Source: Oscillospiraceae bacterium (GTDB lineage Bacteria; Bacillota; Clostridia; Oscillospirales; Ruminococcaceae). From it: 64,000 bases of DNA. The translations under genes were made by a program, and so were the position numbers. The notes beneath the pieces were generated by a model, which ran no database searches, had not been told where the DNA came from, and worked only from the letters and a program-made list of their open reading frames with translations. How positions within the stretch are numbered: the first letter of the stretch is position 1; each line of letters opens with the position of its first letter. Of this stretch, positions 1 through 8,329 are shown piece after piece. Where the stretch lies: positions 1 to 64,000 of the forward strand of contig JAFRTG010000047.1 of NCBI GenBank assembly GCA_017427265.1. Direction: 5' to 3'.

Positions 1-2
1 AC

Positions 3-434
3 GTCGCTCCCCACACGGGGAGCGTGGATTGAAATAAAGTAAACAGGGTTGTTTTGATAGAAAACACTATCGTCGCTCCCCACACGGGGCGCGTGGATTG
101 AAATATAAACGCAGCAATGCTAATCACAAAGGCAAGCAAGTCGCTCCCCACACGGGGAGCGTGGATTGAAATTTGAATCTGAAGTTGAACTTGCATCAGA
201 AGAACGGGGTCGCTCCCCACACGGGGAGCGTGGATTGAAATTGTCAGAGTGATTGACAGCTTTTACTACAAGACGTCGCTCCCCACACGGGGAGCGTGGA
301 TTGAAATATTGTGACAACAAACCTGACGATGGAGGAAATCTCAGTCGCTCCCCACACGGGGAGCGTGGATTGAAATTCCTATTGTCCGCACTGCGGCGCG
401 AGAATGGATATGGTCGCTCCCCGCACGGGGAGCG
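3..434 (+). CRISPR. Type I-C-like CRISPR array (trailer end)
   Basis: Six near-identical 33-bp repeats (starting GTCGCTCCCC, ending GGATTGAAAT) begin at 3, 72, 140, 209, 275 and 344, and a seventh, degenerate copy begins at 413. The six spacers are 33-36 bp and all different. The palindromic core and the ATTGAAAT end match the repeat family of type I-C systems. Repeat 2 carries one substitution in the right arm of its stem. The last repeat loses the GGATTGAAAT end, which marks the trailer, so the leader and any cas genes should lie to the left, outside the window. The array may continue past base 1. Confidence 0.96.
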
Positions 435-435
435 T

Positions 436-490
436 AGCCTGTCCACAAAGCCCCTCTGCGAGCAACGCAGAGGGGCTTTGTGGACAGGCT
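436..490. terminator. Perfect 25-bp inverted repeat next to the CRISPR trailer
   Basis: Bases 436-460 and 466-490 are exact reverse complements separated by a 5-nt loop (AGCAA). The left arm begins inside the region where the last CRISPR repeat degenerates. It lies between the array (+ strand) and the convergent ABC permease gene ending at 527, so a bidirectional terminator is the simplest reading, although no clear U-tract follows on either strand. Confidence 0.6.
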
Positions 491-526
491 GAGGCACGGA
501 GAATGATCTCCGCGCCTTTGTTTCCG

Positions 527-2536
527 TTATCCTTTTCTGACGATTTTATAGTATGTCTTTGCAGTGAAAGAGTAGATCAGGCTGTAAAGCAATGTAAATG
601 CGCCAAAGCTGCACAGCACGCACATCACAAAAAGTCTTGTGTTATCCAAATCCAGCATTTTCAGCATACGGTTTATCAGAGGAAAAGCGAAGGCAATGTG
701 TATTCCTGCCGTAATCAGCGGAAGAAAGAACACAATCAGTATTTGCGATCTGATGGACTTCACGACCTCCGAAAGACTCATTCCGACATTCTGCATGATC
801 TCAAACCGCTTCTGATCCTCATAGCCTTCCGTGATCTGCTTGTAGTAGATAATCAGGATCGTCTCCATCAGGAACAGTGTGCCTAAGAAGATTCCAAGGA
901 AGAACAGTCCGCCGTAAACGGAAAGCGTTTCATCTTTTGTCTCGATCTTTGTGCTGTAATAAAATCCGCGATCCGGATGATCGTGCAGATAAGTGTCAAG
1001 CAGTTCCGTACATTGCGTTTCCTGCTGTTCTCTGTTTGCATCGGCATAGTACAGATTGATTGTTTCTCTTCCGTAATTCGGGCGGAAATTGGTGTTGTTA
1101 TAGGCGTTTAACATTTCAAGAGTAATATCTCTGCTGCCCAAAATCATATCATAGCTGCCCGTAGAATATTCCTGACCGCCTTCCTCGTACTCGCACCGAA
1201 CCACACGAAATATCTTTCCGAGCATTGTGATCGTATCAGGCTTAAATCCTGAACGGTTTGTATAGATTACGCATTCATCATCAGCAAGGTCAAAGCCTGT
1301 ATTAGGTAATTCTCTGTGTGCTCCGGCTGTATAAATTGAAGCAGTAAACGCATTTTCAATATTGTTTGTCAGGTGGTAGTCATCGGTTTGGGGATCATAA
1401 CTGTAATCATTCTTTGTAAATGTCTGCGGAGCAGTCCAGTCGCCATGAAAAAACAGATGCGCAGAGGTAAGCCTGTCGATCCGCAGGCCGTTTATTTTAT
1501 CAGACAGGTAAGCTGTAACTGCATCACCCTTTTCAATATTGATTCCGGAAATTCTGACATCGGAAGCGTGCTGCTTTTCGATCACATCTTCAATGCCGAT
1601 ATACAGCGAAGTTGTTGACGAGATCATAACAAGCACCATTGTGGACAGGATGCATACGCTTGCTAATCCCACTGCATTGCGCTTCATCCGGTACAGCAAA
1701 CCCGATACCGCAGTAAAATGACCGGTTCTGTAATAATAGCTTTTGTTCCGTTTCAGCAGCTTCAAAATCGTAATGCTTACCGCCATAAACAGAAAATATG
1801 TGCCGATCATGACACAGATCACGGCAATAAACATCTTTAACAGAAAAGAGTCGGTTCCGAAATAGGCATTGACCGTAATGCTCAGATAATACCCGACACT
1901 AATCAGCGCAAAACCGAGCAGTGTCATGATGATTTTTGTTTTCGGCTCCCGTTCACCGGCATTTGAGCCGGAAAGCAGCTCGACCGGCTTCGCAAGATGA
2001 ATTTGATTGAGCATATTCAGATAGATCAGAAAGAATGTGACGAGAATAAAAACCGTTGTGATAATCAGCGAATCAAAGGAGATATGAAAGCCTAACACAA
2101 CCCTCTCTCCGATCAGCCTTGTCAGTGACAGGAACATGAGCTTGTCAAGAAGGATGCCAATGCCCAGGCCGCATACAAGGGTAATCAGTACGATATAGAC
2201 CGTTTCAATAAACAGCATTTTTGCGATATGCCGTTTTTCCATACCGAGGATATTCAGCAAACCAAACTCTTTGCGGCGGCGTTTCACGATAAAGCTGTTT
2301 GTATAGAACAGGAAGATAAAGGCAAAAATCATCGTGACATAGCTGCCGAAATTCATGATAATCGGCAGAGCATGGGAACCTCTCGGCAGCTTTGCATAAT
2401 CGGGATTTGTTGCAAGGGAACGAATGATATACAGCATTGCTGCTGTCAGAACGCTGGTGATGATATAGGGAATATATATCTTCGCATTCTTTTTGATATT
2501 CTCAAACGCCAGCTTTGCATAATAACGGTTACGCAT
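527..2536 (-). CDS. BceB-type ABC transporter permease
   Basis: Membrane subunit of a peptide-antibiotic sensing and detoxifying ABC transporter of the BceAB type. The protein is about 669 residues with an N-terminal membrane segment, clustered FtsX-like segments, and a large (about 200-residue) extracellular domain before the last three membrane segments, which is the hallmark of BceB permeases that bind the antibiotic complex. The start is taken at the ATG that begins MRNRYYAK; the reading frame is open slightly further upstream (GTG at 2545). It overlaps the end of the ATPase gene, so the two are translationally coupled. The kinase and regulator upstream complete a Bce module. The substrate cannot be told from sequence. 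Confidence 0.9.
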   Translation of the reverse strand: MRNRYYAKLAFENIKKNAKIYIPYIITSVLTAAMLYIIRSLATNPDYAKLPRGSHALPIIMNFGSYVTMIFAFIFLFYTNSFIVKRRRKEFGLLNILGMEKRHIAKMLFIETVYIVLITLVCGLGIGILLDKLMFLSLTRLIGERVVLGFHISFDSLIITTVFILVTFFLIYLNMLNQIHLAKPVELLSGSNAGEREPKTKIIMTLLGFALISVGYYLSITVNAYFGTDSFLLKMFIAVICVMIGTYFLFMAVSITILKLLKRNKSYYYRTGHFTAVSGLLYRMKRNAVGLASVCILSTMVLVMISSTTSLYIGIEDVIEKQHASDVRISGINIEKGDAVTAYLSDKINGLRIDRLTSAHLFFHGDWTAPQTFTKNDYSYDPQTDDYHLTNNIENAFTASIYTAGAHRELPNTGFDLADDECVIYTNRSGFKPDTITMLGKIFRVVRCEYEEGGQEYSTGSYDMILGSRDITLEMLNAYNNTNFRPNYGRETINLYYADANREQQETQCTELLDTYLHDHPDRGFYYSTKIETKDETLSVYGGLFFLGIFLGTLFLMETILIIYYKQITEGYEDQKRFEIMQNVGMSLSEVVKSIRSQILIVFFLPLITAGIHIAFAFPLINRMLKMLDLDNTRLFVMCVLCSFGAFTLLYSLIYSFTAKTYYKIVRKG

Positions 2537-3296
2537 TTGCATCACCGCCTGACATCAGCAGTGTGAGTGTATCGGAAATGCGCTGGTACATTTCATCGTT
2601 CGTGCAGCTGCCTCTGTAGAGCTGATGATACACAGAGCCGTCCTTGATAAACAGCACTCTGCCAGCCCTGCTTGCCGCCTTTGTGGAGTGCGTTACCATA
2701 AGGATTGTCTGCCCGTCCGCGTTCAGGTCGGCTAAAATATCGAGCAGACCGTCTGTTGAACGGGAATCCAGCGCGCCTGTCGGCTCATCGGCCAGAATCA
2801 GCTTCGGCTTTGTGATGATCGCCCTTGCCACTGCTGTACGCTGCTTCTGACCGCCCGATACTTCATAAGGATACTTTTCAAGTATGTCCGTAATGCCGAG
2901 TCTTTTGGCGATCGGTGTCAGACGGGTATTCATTTCATCAACCGCACACCCAAGCAGAACAAGCGGAAGAAAAATGTTATCCTTGATTGAAAATGTATCA
3001 AGTAGGTTAAAATCCTGAAAGACAAAGCCGAGATTGTCACGCCGGAATGCAGAGATTTCTTTCTCCTTGATTTTCGTAATATCCTTGCCCTCCAGAAGAA
3101 CGGAGCCTGTTGTCGGCTTGTCCAGCGCTGCAAGGATATTGAGCAATGTCGTCTTTCCTGAGCCGGATTCGCCCATAATCGCCACATATTCGCCCTGTTC
3201 CACCGAAAAGCTCACATCGGTCAGCGCCTGCACCTTGTTGCCGCCGAAGCGCGTGGTATAAATTTTTCCAAGTGATGATACTTCCAGTATTGCCAC
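2529..3296 (-). CDS. BceA-type ABC transporter ATPase
   Basis: ATP-binding subunit partnering the permease that follows. It is 255 residues with Walker A GESGSGKTT near residue 41, signature VSGGQKQR, and Walker B LILADEPTGALD, all intact. It belongs to the MacB/LolD-like family used by Bce transporters. Translation starts at a GTG (3294-3296) preceded by AGGAGG at 3305-3310. The promoter region just upstream holds a candidate response-regulator operator, so the gene is likely induced by the kinase/regulator pair encoded upstream. Confidence 0.93.
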   Translation of the reverse strand: MAILEVSSLGKIYTTRFGGNKVQALTDVSFSVEQGEYVAIMGESGSGKTTLLNILAALDKPTTGSVLLEGKDITKIKEKEISAFRRDNLGFVFQDFNLLDTFSIKDNIFLPLVLLGCAVDEMNTRLTPIAKRLGITDILEKYPYEVSGGQKQRTAVARAIITKPKLILADEPTGALDSRSTDGLLDILADLNADGQTILMVTHSTKAASRAGRVLFIKDGSVYHQLYRGSCTNDEMYQRISDTLTLLMSGGDANA

Positions 3297-3328
3297 TTTT
3301 TATGCCTCCTTCGATTTGTTGTAAGCCT

Positions 3329-3402
3329 ATTATACCACGCTCCCGAATCATTGAAAATTGATTTGTGTGACATTTTCGTGTGACAATGTGACATTTTTGT
3401 AA
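3329..3402 (-). promoter_or_regulatory. Promoter and BceR-like operator of the ABC operon
   Basis: On the minus strand a -35 TTTTCA (3352-3357) and -10 TATAAT (3329-3334) are separated by 17 bp. Upstream, on the plus strand, TGACATTTTTGTAA (3389-3402) fits TNACA-N4-TGTAA, the type of inverted repeat recognised by BceR-family regulators. Further TGTGACA half-sites lie beside it. The assignment to this regulator is inferred from motif and neighbourhood. Confidence 0.7.
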
Positions 3403-3490
3403 GTCGCTATTCTGTTTTTATCGTTTCAGGCAGCTTCAGCGAAACAGAAGTGCCTTCACCCGCCTTGCTTTGAATCGCAATCTGAATGCC

Positions 3491-4399
3491 TCACCTGTCA
3501 CAGGCTTTCTTTACAAGATACAGCCCAAGACCGGTTGATTTATGCTGTGTTCTGCCGTTGCAGCCTGTATATCCGCGCTCGAAAATGCGGGGAATATCCT
3601 CTGCGGCAATGCCGATGCCCGTATCGGAAATCATGACCGTGCGGTCGTCCGATACACGGATTGTGACTTTTCCGCCGTTCGTATATTTGACGGCATTGGA
3701 TAATATCTGCTCTATAATGAAGCCGAGCCACTTGCTGTCCGTGACAGCTGTAAGCTCTGTTCCCTCATAATCAAGCCGCAGCTTTTTGTGTATAAAGATC
3801 GGAGCATATTTCCGCAGGCCGGCCCGGATCACCGCATCTATCTGTATCTTTTCAGATACAAGGTCTGATGCATTGCCGTCAAGCCTGAAATAGCAAAGTA
3901 CCATTTCCACATACTGCTCTATCCGGAACAGCTCATCGGAGATCGCCCTGTTTTCCGGCGTATCGGCATCATCAAGCTGCATATGCATCACAGATATGGG
4001 AATTTTGATCTGGTGTACCCAGACCGTAAAATAGTCGAGCATATCTGTTTTTTCGCTCCGGAGCTTCATATCTGCCTGTCTGCACTGCTCGTTCAGCTCG
4101 GAAATGATTGCAAGCCACTGTTCCTGCTCCGGCGTCTGTGCTTCGGGGAGATGCTCATTCAGCAGTTCTGTATGACGGAGCAGTTCTTCCCGTTTCTGAT
4201 ATTCCATACGAAAACGAATATAGCGTATTACCGTTACGGTTACGGCAACGAACGCACACAGCAAAGCCGCATAAACGACTGCTTCAACCTCCAGCGCATA
4301 CAGTGAAAAGACGAATGCGAATATCCCGGCAAATACAGCGAACAGCAAGGCTGTACCTGAATACTGCCTTATAAATTTCAAAAACAGCTTCATATTCAC
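3491..4399 (-). CDS. BceS-type sensor histidine kinase, C-terminus cut by in-frame TGA
   Basis: Intramembrane-sensing histidine kinase of 302 residues. Two N-terminal membrane segments (about 13-60) are joined by almost no outside loop. The phosphorylation box FTVWVHQIKIPI holds the histidine, followed by an N-box (ILSNAVKYT), G1 (ISDTGIGI) and G2 (STGLGLYL). The protein stops right after KKACDR at a TGA. The same frame then continues for 27 codons (GIQIAIQSKAGEGTS and on) to a TAG at 3407-3409, and that text matches the normal end of BceS kinases. A Leu codon seems to have become TGA, removing the last strand of the ATPase domain. This is either a real truncation or a sequence error. It starts directly after the regulator stop codon. 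Confidence 0.88.
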   Translation of the reverse strand: MNMKLFLKFIRQYSGTALLFAVFAGIFAFVFSLYALEVEAVVYAALLCAFVAVTVTVIRYIRFRMEYQKREELLRHTELLNEHLPEAQTPEQEQWLAIISELNEQCRQADMKLRSEKTDMLDYFTVWVHQIKIPISVMHMQLDDADTPENRAISDELFRIEQYVEMVLCYFRLDGNASDLVSEKIQIDAVIRAGLRKYAPIFIHKKLRLDYEGTELTAVTDSKWLGFIIEQILSNAVKYTNGGKVTIRVSDDRTVMISDTGIGIAAEDIPRIFERGYTGCNGRTQHKSTGLGLYLVKKACDR

Positions 4400-5074
4400 T
4401 CACCGTTCTATGAGATAACCGCTGCCGACTTTGGTCTTTATCAGGTCTGTCACGCCGATTTCAGTGAGCTTATGCCGCAGCCGGTTGACATTGACCGTCA
4501 GGGTGTTTTCTTCCACATAGCAGTCCGCCTGCCACAGCTTAATCATAAGTGCATCACGGCTCACGACTTTGCCCTTGTTTTCGAGCAGCGTCTGCATGAT
4601 ACGGAATTCGTTTTTGGTAAGCTCAATCGTTTTGCCGCCGAAGGAAACGGTCGTATCTCCCAAATCAAGCGTTACGCCGTTATGTGAAAGCTCCGGTACG
4701 GGCATCGGCATATCGTAGCATCTGCGCAGGAGTGCCTGTATCTTCGCCACAAGCACAGTTCCGTCCGCAGGCTTTGCGATAAAATCATCTCCGCCCATAT
4801 TGACCGCCATCACGATATTCATATTATCAGCAGCAGAGGATAAAAACATGACAGGCACTTTCGAGTGCTTTCTGATTTCCGCACACCAATGATAGCCGTT
4901 GAAGAACGGGAGCATAATGTCCATGATGACAAGATGCGGCTCAAATTCCAGAAATTCGTCTGTAACAGCATCGAATCGCTTGACACACCGCACCTCATAG
5001 TCCCAGCTTGAAATGATCTTTTGAAGTGCTTTGGCGAGCGCCTTATCATCCTCTACAATCATGATCTTATACAT
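4400..5074 (-). CDS. BceR-type response regulator (OmpR/PhoB family)
   Basis: DNA-binding response regulator of about 224 residues, partner of the kinase that follows with no gap. The receiver domain has the acidic pair EDD, the phospho-acceptor Asp in LVIMDIMLPFFNG, and the conserved Lys in FIAKP. The C-terminal winged helix shows the OmpR-type pattern ending in GSGYLIER. The start chosen is the ATG at 5072-5074 (MYKIMIVEDD) because the receiver domain starts there and GAAAGGA lies just upstream. It probably activates the ABC operon through the operator at 3389-3402. Confidence 0.92.
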   Translation of the reverse strand: MYKIMIVEDDKALAKALQKIISSWDYEVRCVKRFDAVTDEFLEFEPHLVIMDIMLPFFNGYHWCAEIRKHSKVPVMFLSSAADNMNIVMAVNMGGDDFIAKPADGTVLVAKIQALLRRCYDMPMPVPELSHNGVTLDLGDTTVSFGGKTIELTKNEFRIMQTLLENKGKVVSRDALMIKLWQADCYVEENTLTVNVNRLRHKLTEIGVTDLIKTKVGSGYLIER

Positions 5075-5120
5075 ATAGCATTTCCTTTCAGCTGAATCTG
5101 CGCTTTGAGGATTTGTTGTT

Positions 5121-5149
5121 ATTATAGCACAGATGCGGCAAGAGTTCAA
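5121..5149 (-). promoter_or_regulatory. Promoter of the response regulator-kinase operon
   Basis: TTGAAC (5144-5149 on the plus strand) and TATAAT (5121-5126) with a 17-bp spacer on the minus strand, about 50 bases before the regulator start. Confidence 0.75.
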
Positions 5150-5165
5150 GCACGAAACCCGCACG

Positions 5166-5205
5166 AAAAGAAAGCGCCTTATCCCGAATGCTTCGGAGAT
5201 AAGGC
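5166..5205 (-). terminator. Terminator after the alkD-like gene
   Basis: Stem GCCTTATC/GATAAGGC with an inner CCGAA/TTCGG stem (5176-5205), followed on the minus strand by a T-rich stretch. It is placed 35 bases past the stop codon of the AlkD-like gene. Confidence 0.7.
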
Positions 5206-5239
5206 TTTATATATCAGAATTCAGCTGTTTTGTGATTGC

Positions 5240-5929
5240 TTATACGGAGCCGGCAGCACGAAGCTCGCGCAGGAGCGATTTGGTGCTGTCCGGGATGCGG
5301 CGGCTTTCAATGGCCTTCTGAATTGTTTTGCGGTGTACCCACTGCGGCAGACGCAGCTCCGTCAGATAGGGCAGAATCGTCTCCGGCTGTTTGGCCAGCG
5401 CCGTCGCAAAATACCACGCAATCTCCATATTGACGTAGTATTCCTCTGAGCGGATTGCTGCCACTGCTTCCGGATATTCCGGCTGAAACCGTGCGTCCAG
5501 AAAATGCTGCATCAGCATTCCGATGCCGAATCGCACCGTATACGGATGCGGGCTCTGCAGCCACGCGCGGATGGCCGGGAGCAGACGCTCAGCCTCGCGC
5601 CGGAACACCGCCGGGGAGAGCTGGTCGCAGGTTGCCCAGTTGTCCACATAGGGCAGAAAGCGCTGCACCTCGGCAAGACATGCATCAAACGGCCGCCGCC
5701 GCGCAATCAGAAAGGCATGAAGCTGGTTCTCGTCAAAGTACGAATGCGGAAGCGTCTGCAGGAATTCCTGCACGGCATCCGGTTCGGCGTCCAGTGATTT
5801 GGCGAGTGCTTTCAGATCGGGCGTCCGGCAGCCGAGGACGCATTCCGGCGGCAGATGCGGCACCAGTTTGCTTACAAATACTGCGTTTTTCGGATCTGCA
5901 ACAGCGCGCAGGCGTTCCTCAATGGTCAT
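5240..5929 (-). CDS. DNA alkylation repair protein (AlkD-like)
   Basis: HEAT-like-repeat DNA glycosylase family protein of 229 residues. Members of the family remove alkylated bases such as 3-methyladenine or 7-methylguanine. Family features include the N-terminal DPKNAVFVSKLVPHLPPE, GCRTPDLKALAK and the central VDNWATCDQLSP motif with the Asp and Trp used in catalysis, followed by helical repeats (HPYTVRFGIGMLMQHFLD). The length is normal for the family. An ATG at 5927-5929 follows a GGAG site. It has its own terminator and is probably monocistronic. Confidence 0.88.
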   Translation of the reverse strand: MTIEERLRAVADPKNAVFVSKLVPHLPPECVLGCRTPDLKALAKSLDAEPDAVQEFLQTLPHSYFDENQLHAFLIARRRPFDACLAEVQRFLPYVDNWATCDQLSPAVFRREAERLLPAIRAWLQSPHPYTVRFGIGMLMQHFLDARFQPEYPEAVAAIRSEEYYVNMEIAWYFATALAKQPETILPYLTELRLPQWVHRKTIQKAIESRRIPDSTKSLLRELRAAGSV

Positions 5930-6005
5930 GTTTTTTCTCCTGTTTTATATTTTGAATCTGCAAAAGGATGATGCGTTTTCGTTTTGGGATGCCTTCCGGC
6001 GAAAT

Positions 6006-7151
6006 TCAGATCAGTGCCCGCGCCGGTTGCCTGTCTGCAATGATGCACAGAAACAGATAAAATGCCAGATACAGCGGCAGAAAACACATGCCCGTTTTTT
6101 CTGCGAGTATGCCGGTCAGCGGCGGCATGACAGCAGCTCCGAGATAGGCGCTTGCTGTTTGCAGGCCGATCAGACTCTGTGCGGATTCCCTGCTGAAACG
6201 CCGCGGCGTCTCATGCAGCATACACGGATAAACCGGCGCACAGCCGAAGCCCGTAATGAACAGCCCGCACAGCGCGGCCAAATCCGGCCGAAGCATCAGG
6301 ATGCCGATGCCCGCTGCGGTGATGCAGAGCCCTGCGCGGATCATTCTGCGGTCTTCGAGATGCTCCGAAAGGGAGCCCGCAAGCAGCCGTCCTGCCGTGA
6401 TGCCGGCATAAAACAGTGCACCGGCAGCAGCGGCGTTCTTCGGCTGAAAACCGCGGCACTGCACCAGCCAGCTTCCCGCCCAGAGTCCCGCAGTGCTCTC
6501 CAGCGCACAGCTGCAGAAAAATGCCGCAAGCGATCCCTTTGCACCGCACAGCCGCAGGACAGCCCCGAACGCAGCGGCAGAACCGCCCTGCGTTTTTTCA
6601 GATTTCGTATGCTTCCACAGCGGCAGCGAACAGAATAAGACCGCTGTGAGCATCAGCTGCAGGACGGCGACCGTCCGGTAACCGCTGTGCCAGTCAGCAG
6701 ACGCTGAAAGGCGCAGACGCATGATGTACGGGCTGAGGATGCATCCGATTCCCCAGCAGCAATGCAGCCAGTTCATATGCCGCGCCGGATAATGCACGGC
6801 TGCGTAATGATTCAGCGCGGTATCGACGGCGCCTGCTCCGAGCCCGTAAGGCACGGAAAAAAAGCAAAGTGCCGCAAAGCTCCCGGCAGATGCATAGCCG
6901 CACAGCGCACAGGCCGTCAGCAGAACGCTGCACGCTGCGACCGTCCCCGTGCCGAAGCGCTGCAGCAGTCTGCCCGCAAGCAGACTGGAGAGCACTGTCC
7001 CGCCGGAGATCATCAGGGACAGGATTCCGGCAAAGGATACCGGTACATGCAGCTGCGGATACATGGACGGCCATGCCGCACCCAGCAGAGAGTCCGGCAG
7101 ACCCATGCTGATAAACGAAAGATACAGGACTGTCAGCAGCAGAGAGAACAA
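6006..7151 (-). CDS. MFS transporter
   Basis: Major facilitator superfamily membrane protein of 381 residues, with about 12 hydrophobic segments. The N-terminal half has ISMGLPDSLLGAAWP, which resembles the sugar/FucP-like and YbjJ-like branches. The conserved loop between segments 2 and 3 is visible as AGRLLQRFGTGT. The substrate is unknown. Translation probably starts at a TTG (7149-7151), since a GGAAAGGAG site lies 5-8 bases before it. The gene lies 43 bp downstream of the DegV gene and on the same strand, so they may be co-transcribed. Confidence 0.82.
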   Translation of the reverse strand: MFSLLLTVLYLSFISMGLPDSLLGAAWPSMYPQLHVPVSFAGILSLMISGGTVLSSLLAGRLLQRFGTGTVAACSVLLTACALCGYASAGSFAALCFFSVPYGLGAGAVDTALNHYAAVHYPARHMNWLHCCWGIGCILSPYIMRLRLSASADWHSGYRTVAVLQLMLTAVLFCSLPLWKHTKSEKTQGGSAAAFGAVLRLCGAKGSLAAFFCSCALESTAGLWAGSWLVQCRGFQPKNAAAAGALFYAGITAGRLLAGSLSEHLEDRRMIRAGLCITAAGIGILMLRPDLAALCGLFITGFGCAPVYPCMLHETPRRFSRESAQSLIGLQTASAYLGAAVMPPLTGILAEKTGMCFLPLYLAFYLFLCIIADRQPARALI

Positions 7152-7194
7152 GAACGGCTCCTTTCCTCACGCAGAGGAAGGCTGCCGGTTCCGG

Positions 7195-8082
7195 TCAGTC
7201 CTGTACAGGCTTCTCCGTGCGCGATGCTCCGAGATAAAACAGCGCAACGGTTCCAGGACCGGCGTGTGCGCCGATAACAGGCCCGATTTCCCCGATGACG
7301 ACATGCTTTGCGCCGTGATGCTGCAGCAGAGCTTCCTTGAGCATCTCAGCGTAATCCGGTGCGTCGGCATGTGCGATGAACACAGTGGATTCCTTATCCG
7401 TGCACTCTGCATTGTAGTGCTTGCCGAGCTCCATGACGGCATTCTTTCTGCCGCGCAGCTTCTGGCCGGGGACCAGCTTTCCCTCATCGTTGACATAGAG
7501 CACCGGCTTGATGCCGAGCAGCGCACCCGCATAGGCGGACATCGCGCCGACTCTGCCGCCGCGCTTGAGGAACAGCAGATCATCGACCGTGAACCGGTGA
7601 ACGATCTTCAGGCGTGTTGCTTCAGCATATGCAGCAAGCTCGTCCAGTGACAGCCCGCGTTCCTTCTGCTCGGCACAGTGATAGACCAGCAGCCCCTGTC
7701 CCATGCTTGCACTGAGGGAATCAACGATCCTGATGCTGCGGCCGGGATATTCCTCTGCAAGCTCCTCTGCCGCGATGCGCGCCGTCGCACACATGCAGCT
7801 GAGCGGTGACGAGAAGGACAGATAGAGAATATCTCTGCCCGCTTCCAGGTGTTTTCCGAATATTTCACGGAACGAAGAAAGATTCGCTGCTGAGGTACAG
7901 GCAACCTGTCCGCCGCGAAGCGCATCGTAAAAATCCTTGCCGCGCAGGGTACATGTCAGTGCAGGGTTGTCCTTCATAAATACATTGAGCGAGATTGTCT
8001 CTACGCCCATTCGCTGCAGCATCTGTTCAGAAAGGTCGGCACCGCTGTCGGTAATCAGTGCATAGCTTTCGTTCGGAGTCAT
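7195..8082 (-). CDS. DegV family fatty-acid-binding protein
   Basis: About 295 residues of the DegV fold. Firmicute members bind fatty acids and several act as the lipid-binding subunit (FakB) of fatty-acid kinase. It opens with ALITDSGADLS, carries the ligand-site segment LSFSSPLSCMCATA, the VDSLSASMGQGLLV loop and the C-terminal GPVIGAHAGPGTVALFYLG, all typical. The ATG at 8080-8082 is preferred; an in-frame GTG lies three codons upstream. No FakA is nearby. A promoter with an inverted repeat is just upstream. Confidence 0.88.
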   Translation of the reverse strand: MTPNESYALITDSGADLSEQMLQRMGVETISLNVFMKDNPALTCTLRGKDFYDALRGGQVACTSAANLSSFREIFGKHLEAGRDILYLSFSSPLSCMCATARIAAEELAEEYPGRSIRIVDSLSASMGQGLLVYHCAEQKERGLSLDELAAYAEATRLKIVHRFTVDDLLFLKRGGRVGAMSAYAGALLGIKPVLYVNDEGKLVPGQKLRGRKNAVMELGKHYNAECTDKESTVFIAHADAPDYAEMLKEALLQHHGAKHVVIGEIGPVIGAHAGPGTVALFYLGASRTEKPVQD

Positions 8083-8110
8083 AACATTCACTCGCTTTCA
8101 TGGTTTTGAG

Positions 8111-8163
8111 ATACAGCCGTATGGCTGTATTCCTATTTTACCGCATTTCCGGGTTTTTGTCAC
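8111..8163 (-). promoter_or_regulatory. Promoter and inverted repeat upstream of the DegV gene
   Basis: Minus-strand GTGACA (8158-8163) and TAAAAT (8135-8140) with a 17-bp spacer. Immediately downstream at 8111-8130 is ATACAGCC-GTAT-GGCTGTAT, an 8-bp inverted repeat positioned where a repressor would block transcription. Confidence 0.55.
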
Positions 8164-8262
8164 GGACTTTTTTCTCTGCCCTGCGGAAACAGGATTGAGA
8201 ATCGGCGGTAGAGCCTGTTTTCGGCTTCTCTACTGTCAGGAGAGTTCGTTGTTTTGAAGCTA

Positions 8263-8291
8263 TTGCATTCTTTTGAGAAATGTGGTATAAT
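8263..8291 (+). promoter_or_regulatory. Promoter of the XRE regulator gene
   Basis: TTGCAT (8263-8268), 17-bp spacer, TATAAT (8286-8291), about 40 bases before the start codon. Confidence 0.75.
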
Positions 8292-8329
8292 AGAGAAAAT
8301 CTGACAGGTCAACAGAAGGGAGGGGTTCG

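Noticed and set aside
253-492. Plus-strand frame with repeated RSPHGERGL peptides
   Set aside because: Same cause: the frame runs through the CRISPR repeats.
120-497. Open frame with repeated NPRSPCGER-type peptides
   Set aside because: It is the minus-strand translation of the CRISPR repeats; no protein.
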